Position numbers and translations under genes: made by a program. Of a stretch of 64,000 bases of DNA, positions 1 to 8,098 are shown piece after piece (position 1 is the first letter of the stretch; each line of letters starts with the position of its first letter). Under the pieces are notes generated by a model, which had not been told where the DNA came from, searched no databases, and was given only the letters and a program-made list of their open reading frames with translations. The stretch is from Methylobacterium sp. Leaf125 (GTDB lineage: Bacteria; Pseudomonadota; Alphaproteobacteria; Rhizobiales; Beijerinckiaceae), in contig NZ_LMNU01000001.1 in NCBI RefSeq assembly GCF_001423085.1, positions 675,495 to 739,494 on the forward strand, written 5' to 3'.

Positions 1-95
1 AGAGACGGCGACCCGCAAGGTCGAGCGCCGGACGCGCCGGGCGGGCGCGCGGGGCTGAACCCGGTCGCCTTCGGGCCATGAAGGCCGGTCGGCCA

Positions 96-117
96 GGGGA
101 GGGGGCACCCCCTCCCC
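96..117. terminator. Perfect GC hairpin downstream of the SWIB gene
   Basis: A 10-bp perfect inverted repeat (GGGGAGGGGG, 2-nt spacer CA, CCCCCTCCCC) lies 38 bp past the stop of the leftward SWIB gene. No T run follows on either strand, so it is terminator-like or REP-like rather than a classical intrinsic terminator. The first 58 bases could be the last codons of a rightward gene ending at the TGA at 56-58, but too little is visible to call it. Confidence 0.4.
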
Positions 118-154
118 GACGCCGATCCGGGATGGTGCGTTCAGACCTCTGGGC

Positions 155-520
155 TCAGGCCGACTTGAGGTGCGCGGCCAAGTGCTTGTTCATCTCGAAC
201 ATGGTGCACTTGTCCTTGCCGAAGACCTTCTTCAGCTTGTCGTCGGCCAGGATCTCGCGCTTGTTCTCGGGATTCTGGAGGTTGTGCTTCTTGATGTATT
301 CCCAGACCTTGCTGACCACCTCGCCGCGCGGCAGGGCGGCGTCGCCGACGACGGCGGCGAGCTCGGAGGAGGGCTTCAGCGGCTGCTGCAGGGCGTTCGG
401 CTTGGCGCCATCACCCTTCGGCGCGGCGACCTTCTTGCCCTTGGCGGCAGGCTTCTCGGCGTCCTTCGGGGCAGCCTTGGGGGCGGCCTTCTCGGCGGTC
501 TTGGTGGTGCTCTTTGCCAT
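155..520 (-). CDS. SWIB/MDM2-domain protein
   Basis: A 121-residue basic protein. The N-terminal half (about 1-50) is a low-complexity Lys/Ala/Pro tail resembling histone H1-like tails. The C-terminal half (about 50-121) is a SWIB domain, recognisable from LPRGEVVSKVWEYIKKHNLQ and the following NPENKREILADDKLKKVFG. Bacterial SWIB proteins, also found in chlamydiae and Rhizobiales, are thought to bind DNA or chromatin-like complexes; the exact role is unknown. The start at 520 is chosen because GGAGG lies 9 bp upstream; the frame stays open further upstream but loses protein-like composition. It stands alone, with a GC hairpin after its stop. Confidence 0.88.
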   Translation of the reverse strand: MAKSTTKTAEKAAPKAAPKDAEKPAAKGKKVAAPKGDGAKPNALQQPLKPSSELAAVVGDAALPRGEVVSKVWEYIKKHNLQNPENKREILADDKLKKVFGKDKCTMFEMNKHLAAHLKSA

Positions 521-1139
521 GGGGTGTTCCTCCGGATGTCGACGGTGAGCGCCGGTACGCCCACGGCCGGTGGCCTCGCAGCGCATAGCTGCAACAACTA
601 AGCGGTGCCGCGAGCGTTCCAAGGGAAAACCGCCCTCGGCGCGCCCGTCATCCACAGGCGCGGCGGCTCAGATCCGGTCGAGGCCGCTCCCTGCCGAGGT
701 GAGATCGCCGCGACTGGGATGAGAACTTCAGCGGCGTCGCCCTGTACTTTGGCCTGAAGTCGAAGCGAGCCCTGGTCACGGCGGTCGGGGGCTGTCCGCG
801 GAAAGTCATGGCTCTGCAGTGCTTTAAGGGAATTCCGGCGGCGCCGCGCCGGTGCGCCCTCCGGCACGGACCCCCATCGCGGACACGGCTCGGGCGACGT
901 ACGACGACGCGAAGCCGGCCTGAGCCGGGCCGACTGCCCAGGGGCGCCGGCCCGGGCGCAAGAATTTCCCGCCACGATCAACAATTTCCCGCCACGATGA
1001 AGATTTCACCGGACGAACGGGAGCGCACGACGGAAACTTCGGTGTCGGGACCCGTTGCGGGGCCACTTCGGCCGATTTCGGGACGGGGCGGCGGCCGGGG
1101 GATCACCGAACCTTAAGGGCGATCGACGAAACCGGGAGC
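521..1139. other. 619-bp gap without a convincing gene
   Basis: Open frames here have no recognisable domains and no good ribosome binding sites. The gap contains the leader of the leftward SWIB gene and the tandem 16-bp repeat at 963-998, which precedes the rightward membrane protein genes. Confidence 0.5.
963..998. repeat. Two tandem 16-bp direct repeats, 20-bp period
   Basis: AATTTCCCGCCACGAT occurs at 963-978 and again, identical, at 983-998, separated by CAAC. A 20-bp period is close to two helical turns, so two proteins could bind the same DNA face. It lies about 140 bp upstream of the 41-residue membrane protein. Function not known. Confidence 0.6.
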
Positions 1140-1265
1140 ATGATCCTCCTGGCCTTCACGCTCTCGCTCGGCGCCGCCGTCGCGCTCATCATCGGCCTCG
1201 GCACGCTGGTCTCCATCGAGGCCCAGGCGGGTCCCGACGGCCGCGCGGATGCCGGTCTGATCTGA
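1140..1265 (+). CDS. Small single-pass membrane protein (41 aa)
   Basis: A 41-codon frame from ATG at 1140 to TGA at 1265. Residues 2-24 are strongly hydrophobic (ILLAFTLSLGAAVALIIGL), giving one predicted membrane segment, followed by a short acidic, Gly/Ala-rich tail. A weak Shine-Dalgarno-like CCGGGAG is close upstream. It precedes the DUF2721 membrane protein by 71 bp in the same direction and could be cotranscribed. No family was recognised; many such short frames occur by chance, so the call rests on the hydrophobic helix, the position and the direction. Confidence 0.4.
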   Translation: MILLAFTLSLGAAVALIIGLGTLVSIEAQAGPDGRADAGLI

Positions 1266-1336
1266 CGGACGCCCCCGAACCGGCCGCGTCCTCGAACGTT
1301 GCGCCAGGGTTCCGTCCCGGTCGCGATCACCCCTTC

Positions 1337-1840
1337 ATGTTCGACAACTCCGTCGCCGCGTCCCTCGACAGCACGGCCCACATCATCCAGATCGCCCTGA
1401 CGCCCGTCTTCCTGCTGTCGGGCATCGCGACGCTCCTCAACGTCTTCGGCACGCGCCTCGCTCGGGTGGCCGATCAGGCGGAGCGCATCTCGCAAGCGAT
1501 CGACGGCGCCTCGGGTCTCGAGCAGGTCCGCCTCGCGCGACGCATGAACGCCCTGCGCCGGCGCTCCCTCGCCCTCGATGCCGCCGTGATCCTCGGAGCT
1601 CTGGGCGGAGTTGCCACCTGCGGAGCCGTTCTGACGCTGTTCGTCGGAGCCCTCCGGGACGCCACCGTCGCGGACATCCTGTTCGTGCTGTTCGGCCTCG
1701 CCATCCTCTGCACCTTGAGCGCCCTGATGGTCTTCGGGTTCGAGATGCTGCTGGCGAGCCGCGGGATGCGCCAGCGGGTGGCCGTGCGCCAGATCGAGGT
1801 GGCCGAGGAGACCGGCGTGCCGGTGGACGAGCGGCCCTGA
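1337..1840 (+). CDS. DUF2721 family membrane protein
   Basis: A 167-residue integral membrane protein. Three hydrophobic segments are visible: about residues 12-34 (LTPVFLLSGIATLLNVFG), 76-98 and 106-130. The first loop contains the basic TRLARVADQAERI stretch and the ALRRRSLALDAAVIL region typical of DUF2721 proteins, a family of unknown function. The start at 1337 (MFDNSVAASLDS) is chosen because the longer open frame upstream is Arg/Pro-rich and overlaps the 41-residue membrane frame. The C-terminal tail is cytoplasmic-looking and charged. Confidence 0.8.
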   Translation: MFDNSVAASLDSTAHIIQIALTPVFLLSGIATLLNVFGTRLARVADQAERISQAIDGASGLEQVRLARRMNALRRRSLALDAAVILGALGGVATCGAVLTLFVGALRDATVADILFVLFGLAILCTLSALMVFGFEMLLASRGMRQRVAVRQIEVAEETGVPVDERP

Positions 1841-1932
1841 GTCCGGAACCCCCGCGCGGGTGGCGGCTTGTCCGGTCGAGCGCCGCATCCGGCGCCCTCG
1901 CCCCGAGACGCCACTCTGCAAGAGGAATGCGC

Positions 1933-2370
1933 ATGCCGACGGACCTCCCGAACGAGCGCAGCATCCGCCCGACCGGCTCGATGGAACTCGATCCCTCGGC
2001 CGAGGGTGTCGCGATCGACGAGACCCGGCGCCTGATCGCCTCGAACAAGGTCGAGGGCACCGCCGCCTACAGCCGCGCGGGCGAGCATATCGGGACCGTC
2101 TACAACTTCATGGTCGACAAGGTTTCCGGCCAGGTTGCCTACGCCGTCATCTCGTTCGGCGGCTTCCTCGGGCTCGGCGAGAGCTATCATCCCGTGCCCT
2201 GGCGGGCGCTGACCTACAGCGTCGATCTCGGCGGCTACATCGTGGACATCGACCAGGACACCCTCGCGGGCGCGCCAAGCCACGGCCCCGGCGAGGATCC
2301 CTTCACCGACCCGGCCTTCGGCGAGCGCGTCGATGGTCATTACGGCGGTTCCAAGGTGCCCACGGCCTGA
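1933..2370 (+). CDS. PRC-barrel domain protein
   Basis: About 145 residues. The PRC-barrel fold spans roughly residues 35-110: the EHIGTVYNFMVDKVSGQVAY, ISFGGFLGLGESYHPVPW and GGYIVDIDQDTL elements are characteristic. PRC-barrel proteins include the photosynthetic reaction centre H subunit and RimM; stand-alone soluble versions in Methylobacterium and relatives are often stress-associated, but the role here is unknown. Two ATGs lie 6 bp apart (1927 and 1933); AGAGGA directly abuts the first and is correctly spaced from the second, so 1933 is preferred. It converges on the response regulator gene. Confidence 0.85.
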   Translation: MPTDLPNERSIRPTGSMELDPSAEGVAIDETRRLIASNKVEGTAAYSRAGEHIGTVYNFMVDKVSGQVAYAVISFGGFLGLGESYHPVPWRALTYSVDLGGYIVDIDQDTLAGAPSHGPGEDPFTDPAFGERVDGHYGGSKVPTA

Positions 2371-2405
2371 ACGGGCCCGCCGCCCGCGGGCTCGCGCCGG
2401 ACCGG

Positions 2406-3065
2406 TCAGCCCTCCGGCGACGCCAGGATCCGGTCGAAGTCGAGGAGCGCCGTCTCGATCACGATCTGCGTGCGGCTGATGACGTCGAGCTTGCGCAGGA
2501 TCTCGGAGACATGCGCCTTCACGGTGGAATCCCCGACCTGGAGTTCGTGCGCGATCTGCTTGTTGAGCTTGCCCTGGCGGATCATCGCCAGCACCCGCAC
2601 CTGCTGCGGCGTGAGGCTCGCGACCCGCTCGGCGATCGGCGCCTTGCGGGCGGATGACGCGGGCAGCGTCGCGTTCGGCAGATTCGCCGGGACCGAGAGG
2701 CCGCCGGCCAGGACGTCGGCAATGGCCCGCGTCAGCGTCGCCTTGTCGACCGCCTTGGGCACGAAGCCGGCAGCGCCGTGATCCAGCGCCTCCCGGATGA
2801 TGCGCGGATCCTCGAGGCCGGAGACGACGAGGATCGGGACCCGCGGCGCCTGCGCCCGGATCGCCAGCAGGCCTTCAAAGCCCGTCACGCCCTGCATCGA
2901 TAGGTCCAAGAGAATGATTTCGATGGCGGGGTGCGCTGCCAGTACGGCGCAGGCGCTGGCGATGCCGTCGGCCTCGTGCCGCGTCGCATCCGGGTAGGCG
3001 AGACCCACGGCGCTGGCGAGGGCGTCGCGGAAGAGCGGGTGATCGTCGACGATGAGGAGGTGCAT
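2406..3065 (-). CDS. LuxR/NarL-type response regulator (ErdR-like)
   Basis: 219 residues. An N-terminal receiver domain (about 1-118) has the acidic pair at D7-D8, phosphoacceptor D54 in ILLDLS, and a VPKAVDK segment carrying the conserved lysine. A C-terminal LuxR helix-turn-helix (about 150-215) contains LTPQQVRVLAMIRQGKLNKQ and VGDSTVKAHVSEILRKL. It starts at 3065 with GGTGGA upstream. It is divergent from the FIST-protein/hybrid-kinase operon, 144 bp away, and is its likely output regulator. The arrangement resembles the ErcS'/ErdR and NahK pathways of Pseudomonas; that analogy is inference from domain order. Confidence 0.9.
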   Translation of the reverse strand: MHLLIVDDHPLFRDALASAVGLAYPDATRHEADGIASACAVLAAHPAIEIILLDLSMQGVTGFEGLLAIRAQAPRVPILVVSGLEDPRIIREALDHGAAGFVPKAVDKATLTRAIADVLAGGLSVPANLPNATLPASSARKAPIAERVASLTPQQVRVLAMIRQGKLNKQIAHELQVGDSTVKAHVSEILRKLDVISRTQIVIETALLDFDRILASPEG

Positions 3066-3209
3066 GCCCGTTCCACCCGGTGCGTGCGCCCCTGTTCCGG
3101 AGCTGTTCGGTGCCGCATTGCGCGGGAACCGGCCGCCCGACATACTCGTGTCACCGCGGAGAACCGGGCGTCAAGTCCGGCACGCGTCGCGCAAGCGGGG
3201 GGATGGAAC

Positions 3210-4391
3210 GTGGCAGAGGGGACGCAGGTGCGCACGCATCTGTGCGGCATCACGACGGCCTGGACGGACGCCGCCGCGGCCGACGGGGCCGTCGCCGAGA
3301 TCGGCGCCGCCATCGGCCCGCATCCCGTCGCCCAGATCGTGGTGTTCTTCTCGGCCGACTACGACGTCGAGACCCTGAATCGCGCGCTCTGCGCGCGCTT
3401 TCCGGGGGCGGGCATCGCGGGCTGCACCATGTCGGGCGGCATCTCGCCGGCCGGCGGCCTCGATCGCGGCCTCGTCGCCATCGCCTTCCCGAAGGCGGGC
3501 TTTCGCATCGTCTCCACGCTCCTGGACGCCATCGATCACCTCGACGTGGAGCGGACCGCCTCCAGCGTGCGGGCCCTGCGCCGAAGCCTCGACGGCGCCG
3601 GCGCGGATCCGGCCTCCGGCGGCTGCTTCGCCCTCTCGCTGATCGACGGGCTCACCAACGCCGAGGAGACGGTGGTCTCGGCCATCGCCTGGGCCCTGGA
3701 CGGCATCCCCCTCGTGGGTGGCTCGGCGGGCGACGACCTCACCTTCCGCGAGACGGTGCTGCTCCATGACGGCCGCATCCATCGGCGCGCCGCCGTGCTG
3801 CTCCTCGTGGAGTCCGATTTCCCGATCCAGATCTTCAAGAGCGACAATTTCGAGCCGACCGGGACCAAGTTCGTGGTCACCGCCTCCGACGACGAGCAGC
3901 GTACCGTCCACGAGCTCAATGCCGAGCCGGCGGCGCGCGAATACGCCATGGCGGTGGGGCTCGATCCCGAGCGCTTGTCGCCGATGAGCTTTGCCGCCTA
4001 TCCACTCGCCGTGAAGGTCGGGGGCGAATATTTCTGCCGATCGATCCGGCGCATGAACGCGGACGGCTCGCTCAGCTTCTTCTGCGCCCTCGACGAGGGC
4101 GTGGTGCTCACCCTGGCGCGCCCGCGCGACATCGTGGCGGCCACGGCGGCCGAACTCGCCCGCCTCGACGCGGCGCTGGGGGGCATCGATCTCGTCATCG
4201 GCTTCGAGTGCGTGCTGCGCCGCCTCGATGCCGAGAGCCGGCAGGTGCGGCACGGTATCGTCGACCTCTACCGGCGCTACGCCATCGTCGGCTTCGACAC
4301 CTACGGCGAGCAGTACCGGTCGATGCACCTCAACCAGACCTTCACGGGCATCGCCATCGGGCGTGGCGCGCCGGGCGCGGTCGAGCCATGA
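3210..4391 (+). CDS. FIST N- and C-domain sensor protein (NosP-like)
   Basis: About 393 residues, all soluble. The FIST_N domain covers roughly residues 35-215 (QIVVFFSADYDVETLNRAL, GCTMSGGISPAGG, SLIDGLTNAEETVV, GIPLVGGSAGDDL) and FIST_C roughly 225-370 (PLAVKVGGEYFCRSIRRM, FECVLRRLDAE, YGEQYRSMHLNQTFTGIAIG). FIST proteins are ligand sensors; the NosP branch binds haem and nitric oxide and regulates the neighbouring hybrid kinase. Whether haem is bound here cannot be judged by eye. GTG at 3210 is preferred, preceded by a G-rich GGGGGGATGG; GTG at 3228 is an alternative. The stop overlaps the kinase start by 4 bp (ATGA), implying translational coupling. Confidence 0.88.
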   Translation: MAEGTQVRTHLCGITTAWTDAAAADGAVAEIGAAIGPHPVAQIVVFFSADYDVETLNRALCARFPGAGIAGCTMSGGISPAGGLDRGLVAIAFPKAGFRIVSTLLDAIDHLDVERTASSVRALRRSLDGAGADPASGGCFALSLIDGLTNAEETVVSAIAWALDGIPLVGGSAGDDLTFRETVLLHDGRIHRRAAVLLLVESDFPIQIFKSDNFEPTGTKFVVTASDDEQRTVHELNAEPAAREYAMAVGLDPERLSPMSFAAYPLAVKVGGEYFCRSIRRMNADGSLSFFCALDEGVVLTLARPRDIVAATAAELARLDAALGGIDLVIGFECVLRRLDAESRQVRHGIVDLYRRYAIVGFDTYGEQYRSMHLNQTFTGIAIGRGAPGAVEP

Positions 4392-5746
4392 TCCGGCTGC
4401 CGCCCGAGACCGCGTGCCCCGCCCCGGGGGAGGACGCGAACCTGCGGCGCATCGCCAAGCTCGAGCGCATCAACGCGGCCCTGATGGCCCATGTCGAGCG
4501 CAGCATGGACCAGCAGGGCGGGGCCTACTCCCTGTTCCAGACCGCCACCATGCTGGAGGGGCGCGTCCGCACCCGCACCGAGGAACTGACCGGGCTGATG
4601 CACCGCCTGGAGCGCTCCAACGCGGCCCTGGTGGCGGCCAAGGAGGAGGCCGAGAACGCCAACCGCTCGAAGACCCGCTTCCTCGCCGCCGCGAGTCACG
4701 ACCTGCTGCAGCCGCTGAACGCGGCCCGGCTCTCGGCCTCGGCCCTGGCCGACCTCGGCCTCGGTCCGGAGGCCGCGGCGATCTCGGGACAGATCGAGCG
4801 CGGGCTCCAGATCATCGAGGACCTGATCAAGACCCTCCTCGACATCTCGAAGCTCGATGCCGGCGTGGTGCGCCCGGCGATCAAGCCGGTGGCCCTCGGC
4901 GAGCTTCTCGCCGGCATCGCCGCGAGCTTCCGGCCCTTCGCCGAGCGCAAGGGACTGCGCCTCACCGTGCGCGGGCCCCACCTCGCGGTGGCGAGCGACC
5001 CGATGCTGCTCCAGCGCATCCTGCAGAATCTCGTCTCGAACGCCATCCGCTACACCCGACGGGGCGGCGTGCTGGTGGCGATCCGCCGCCGCGGGGAGGC
5101 CTGCCGCATCGAGGTGCTCGACACCGGCTGCGGCATCGCACCGGCGGAGCAGAGCCTCGTCTTCGAGGAATTCTTCCGGGGCGGCGTCGAGGGGGAGGGG
5201 GGCGAGCCGGGCCTCGGCCTCGGCCTCTCGATCGTGCGCCGCATGGCCCAGGCCCTCGATCATCCCCTCGATCTCGCTTCCCGGGTCGGGCACGGCACCC
5301 GCATGGCCCTGACCGTCCCCGTGAGCCTGACGCCGCCGGAGCGCGCGGTTCCGGTCAGCCCCGTGACGACCCGGCTCACCGGCGCGCGGGTGCTCGTGGT
5401 GGAGAACGATCCGCCCACCGCCGATGCCCTGGAGCGCCTCCTGCGCACCTGGGACGCCGAGGTCCGCGTCCATCGCGACCTGGCCGGAGTGGAGGCGTCG
5501 CTGGCGGCGGGGATGCGCCTGCCGGACCTGCTCATCCTCGACTACCATCTCGACAACGGTGCCTGCGGCCTCGACGTGGCGACCCATCTCCAGGCCCGCA
5601 CCGGATCGCGCTTGCCGGTGATCGTCACCACCGCCAACCACTCCCCCGAGATCGAGGCGCAGGTCGCCGGGCACGGGGCGCAACTCGTCCATAAGCCGGT
5701 GCGCCCGGCCGCGTTGCGGGCGCTGCTGACCTACCTGCTGGCCTGA
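4388..5746 (+). CDS. Hybrid histidine kinase/response regulator (NahK-like)
   Basis: 452 residues without membrane segments. Residues about 15-92 form a coiled coil. The HisKA domain carries FLAAASHDLLQPLNAARL with phosphoacceptor H104; HATPase_c follows (NLVSNAIRY, DTGCGI, FFRGG, GLGLGLSIV). A C-terminal receiver domain (about 335-450) has the acidic residues in VVENDPP, phosphoacceptor D385 in LILDYHL, and the lysine in LVHKPVRP. The domain plan and the SHDLLQPLNAARL box match NahK/ErcS'-type kinases, although no PAS domain is evident. It is coupled to the FIST gene and likely sends its phosphate to the divergent LuxR-type regulator. Confidence 0.92.
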   Translation: MIRLPPETACPAPGEDANLRRIAKLERINAALMAHVERSMDQQGGAYSLFQTATMLEGRVRTRTEELTGLMHRLERSNAALVAAKEEAENANRSKTRFLAAASHDLLQPLNAARLSASALADLGLGPEAAAISGQIERGLQIIEDLIKTLLDISKLDAGVVRPAIKPVALGELLAGIAASFRPFAERKGLRLTVRGPHLAVASDPMLLQRILQNLVSNAIRYTRRGGVLVAIRRRGEACRIEVLDTGCGIAPAEQSLVFEEFFRGGVEGEGGEPGLGLGLSIVRRMAQALDHPLDLASRVGHGTRMALTVPVSLTPPERAVPVSPVTTRLTGARVLVVENDPPTADALERLLRTWDAEVRVHRDLAGVEASLAAGMRLPDLLILDYHLDNGACGLDVATHLQARTGSRLPVIVTTANHSPEIEAQVAGHGAQLVHKPVRPAALRALLTYLLA

Positions 5747-6069
5747 GAGGGCCCGCGAAGGAGGCGCACCCCAAGAGTATTTTGAATAATCTTGGCCGTA
5801 TCGGAGGCATCGTTCCGTCTTGGTGCGGTCGGGCCGCAGGAACGTGAAATCTTTTGCAGCCTCGCTTTCAGTTCAGTTTGATGCTCGATTGAAAAATTTG
5901 CATTGCACCAAGATCAAATTGCGCTGCAACGACAGTTGAAGCGCCCTTGCGAAGCTTCCTGGGGATCTTTACGCTCGCGCGCCAGAATAAGACTTCCCCG
6001 TGCGCGTCCTGCTGCAGGTCCTGACCTGTCGCCCGTCGCCGGCCTGGGGTGTGGAGGACGGCCCGGTTC
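5747..6069. other. 323-bp AT-richer intergenic region
   Basis: No gene is visible. Bases 5770-5950 are markedly less GC-rich than the surroundings and probably contain the promoter of the CoA-transferase gene. I did not find a convincing terminator or operator; the TTTGCATTGCACC and AAATTGCGCTGCAAC stretches at about 5898-5931 look loosely repeated but are not a clean palindrome. Confidence 0.4.
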
Positions 6070-8043
6070 ATGAAGAAAAACAAGGTCATCACGGCTGGCG
6101 AGGCGATCGCGCTGATCCGGCACAACGACGTGGTCACCACGACGGGGTTCGTCCAGAGCTGCATCCCGGAAGCGCTGCATGCCGCCCTGGAGAAGCGCTT
6201 CGTCGACACCGGCGCGCCCCGCGACCTCACCCTGATCATGACGGCGGGGGCGGGCGACAGCAAAGGCCTCGGTACCGGGCGCCTGCACCACGAGGGCCTG
6301 CTGAAGCGCGTCATCGCCGCCAATTTCGGCCGCATGCCGAAGGTCGCCAAGGCCGCGCAGGCGAACAAGATCCTCGGCTACAACCTGCCCCAGGGCGTGA
6401 TCTCGCAGCTCTACCGGGCCTGCGCCGCCGGCCAGCCGGGACTGTTCTCCAAGGTGGGCCTGCACACCTACGTCGATCCGCGCCACGGCGGCGCCCGGGT
6501 CAACACCGTAACCCAGGACGAGATCGTCAAGCTGGTCGAGGTCGATGGCGAGGAGTGGCTGTTCTACACGGCCACCAAGATCGACGTCGCCTTCATCCGC
6601 GGCACCTCGGCCGACCCGTCGGGCAACATCTCCTTCGAGAAGGAGGCGCTGACCCTGGACTGCCTCGCCCAGGCCATGGCCGCGCGCAACAACGGCGGCA
6701 TCGTCATCGCTCAGGTCGAGCGCATCGTCGATGACGGCTTCCTGCTGCCCAAGGACGTCCGCGTCCCCGGCATCCTGGTGGATTGCGTCGTCCTGGCCGA
6801 GCCCGAGATGCACCGCATGAACTACGGCGTGCAGCACGATGCGGCGCTGGCCGGCCAGATCCGCGTGCCCGTGAGCGGCATGAAGAAGATGCCCCTCGAC
6901 GCCCGCAAGGTCATCGCCCGGCGCGCGGCCTTCGAGCTGCCGCCCAACGGCGTCGTCAATCTCGGCGTCGGCGCCCCCGAGGGCATCTCGGCGGTGGCCA
7001 ACGAGGAGAAGGTCACCCCCTACATCACCCTGACCACCGAGGCCGGTGCGGTGGGCGGCGTCCTGGCCTCCGGGTCGAGCTTCGGCGCGGCGACGAACGC
7101 CGACTGCGTCATCGATCAGAACCAGATGTTCGACTTCTACGATGGCGGCGGCCTCGACATGACCTGCCTCGGCCTCGCCGAGTGCGACCAGCACGGCAAC
7201 GTCAACACCAGCATGTTCGGTGGCCGCCTCAACGGCTGCGGCGGCTTCATCAACATCAGCCAGAACGCCCGCTCCGTGGTCTTCGCCGGCACCTTCACGG
7301 TGGGCGGGCTGGAGACCGTGATCGAGGACGGCAAGCTCCGCATCGTCACGGAAGGCCGCTCGCAGAAATTCCTGCCGCAGGTGGAGCAGATCACCTTCAG
7401 CGGGCACTATGCGCAGATGCGCGCCCAGCCGGTGATCTACGTCACCGAGCGTTGCGTCTTCCAGCTCACCGACGAGGGGCTGGAACTCATCGAGGTCGCG
7501 CCCGGCATCGAGATCGAGCGGGACATCCTGCCCCATATGGGCTTCCGGCCGATCATCAAGCAGCCGATGCCGATGGATGCCCGCCTGTTCCGCGACGAGC
7601 CGATGGAACTGCTGGCCGACCTGTTGAACCTCAACCTCGCCGAGCGGGTGAGCTACGACACCGAGCGCAACATCCTGTTCGTGAACCTGGAGGGCTGGCA
7701 CGCCCGTGCCAAGAGCGACCTCGATGATCTGCGCATGGTGCTGGTGGGCGCCTGCAAAAAGGCCGGCCAGCGGGTCAACACGGTCGTCAACCATGACGGG
7801 TTCCGCATCAACGAGAACCTGTACGACGATTATGCGCACATGATCCAATACCTGCAGGCGAACTACTATCTCACCACCACCCGCTACGCGACCAGCGCCT
7901 TCCTGCGCCTCAAGATGGAGGAGGCCCTCAACCGCCGCGGCCTCGCCCCCCACGTCTTCGAGCGCAAGGAGGACGCCCACGCCTTCCTCGAAGGCGCCGG
8001 CAAGGTCCGCCGCGCCTCCACGGCGATCGCCTCGGCGGCCTGA
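6070..8043 (+). CDS. Fused acyl-CoA:acetate/3-ketoacid CoA-transferase
   Basis: 657 residues. Both halves of a class I CoA-transferase are fused in one chain: alpha-like N-terminal part about 1-270, beta-like part about 285-530. The TLTTEAGAVGG motif contains the expected catalytic glutamate at E324, which forms the glutamyl-CoA thioester intermediate in propionate CoA-transferase/YdiF-type enzymes. Such enzymes move CoA between short acyl-CoAs and free acids in the cytosol. About 120 residues beyond the usual C-terminus (about 535-657) form an extra domain that I do not recognise. ATG at 6070 begins MKKNKVITAGEAI; GTG at 6049 is an alternative since GGAGG sits 12 bp from the ATG. Confidence 0.88.
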   Translation: MKKNKVITAGEAIALIRHNDVVTTTGFVQSCIPEALHAALEKRFVDTGAPRDLTLIMTAGAGDSKGLGTGRLHHEGLLKRVIAANFGRMPKVAKAAQANKILGYNLPQGVISQLYRACAAGQPGLFSKVGLHTYVDPRHGGARVNTVTQDEIVKLVEVDGEEWLFYTATKIDVAFIRGTSADPSGNISFEKEALTLDCLAQAMAARNNGGIVIAQVERIVDDGFLLPKDVRVPGILVDCVVLAEPEMHRMNYGVQHDAALAGQIRVPVSGMKKMPLDARKVIARRAAFELPPNGVVNLGVGAPEGISAVANEEKVTPYITLTTEAGAVGGVLASGSSFGAATNADCVIDQNQMFDFYDGGGLDMTCLGLAECDQHGNVNTSMFGGRLNGCGGFINISQNARSVVFAGTFTVGGLETVIEDGKLRIVTEGRSQKFLPQVEQITFSGHYAQMRAQPVIYVTERCVFQLTDEGLELIEVAPGIEIERDILPHMGFRPIIKQPMPMDARLFRDEPMELLADLLNLNLAERVSYDTERNILFVNLEGWHARAKSDLDDLRMVLVGACKKAGQRVNTVVNHDGFRINENLYDDYAHMIQYLQANYYLTTTRYATSAFLRLKMEEALNRRGLAPHVFERKEDAHAFLEGAGKVRRASTAIASAA

Positions 8044-8098
8044 GGCCAAGCGCATTGTCGCCCCGGCTCCCAGTGCCGCGTGAGAATGAGGCGCGCTC

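Noticed and set aside
1-58. Possible C-terminal codons of an upstream rightward gene ending at TGA 56-58
   Set aside because: Only 18 basic codons are visible and another frame is also open, so it cannot be supported.
808-1116. 102-codon frame in the first long gap
   Set aside because: It runs through the tandem 16-bp repeat, has no ribosome binding site and no domain.
2375-2391. GCCCGC/GCGGGC stem between the PRC-barrel and response regulator genes
   Set aside because: Short stem with no T tract; in DNA this GC-rich it is expected by chance.
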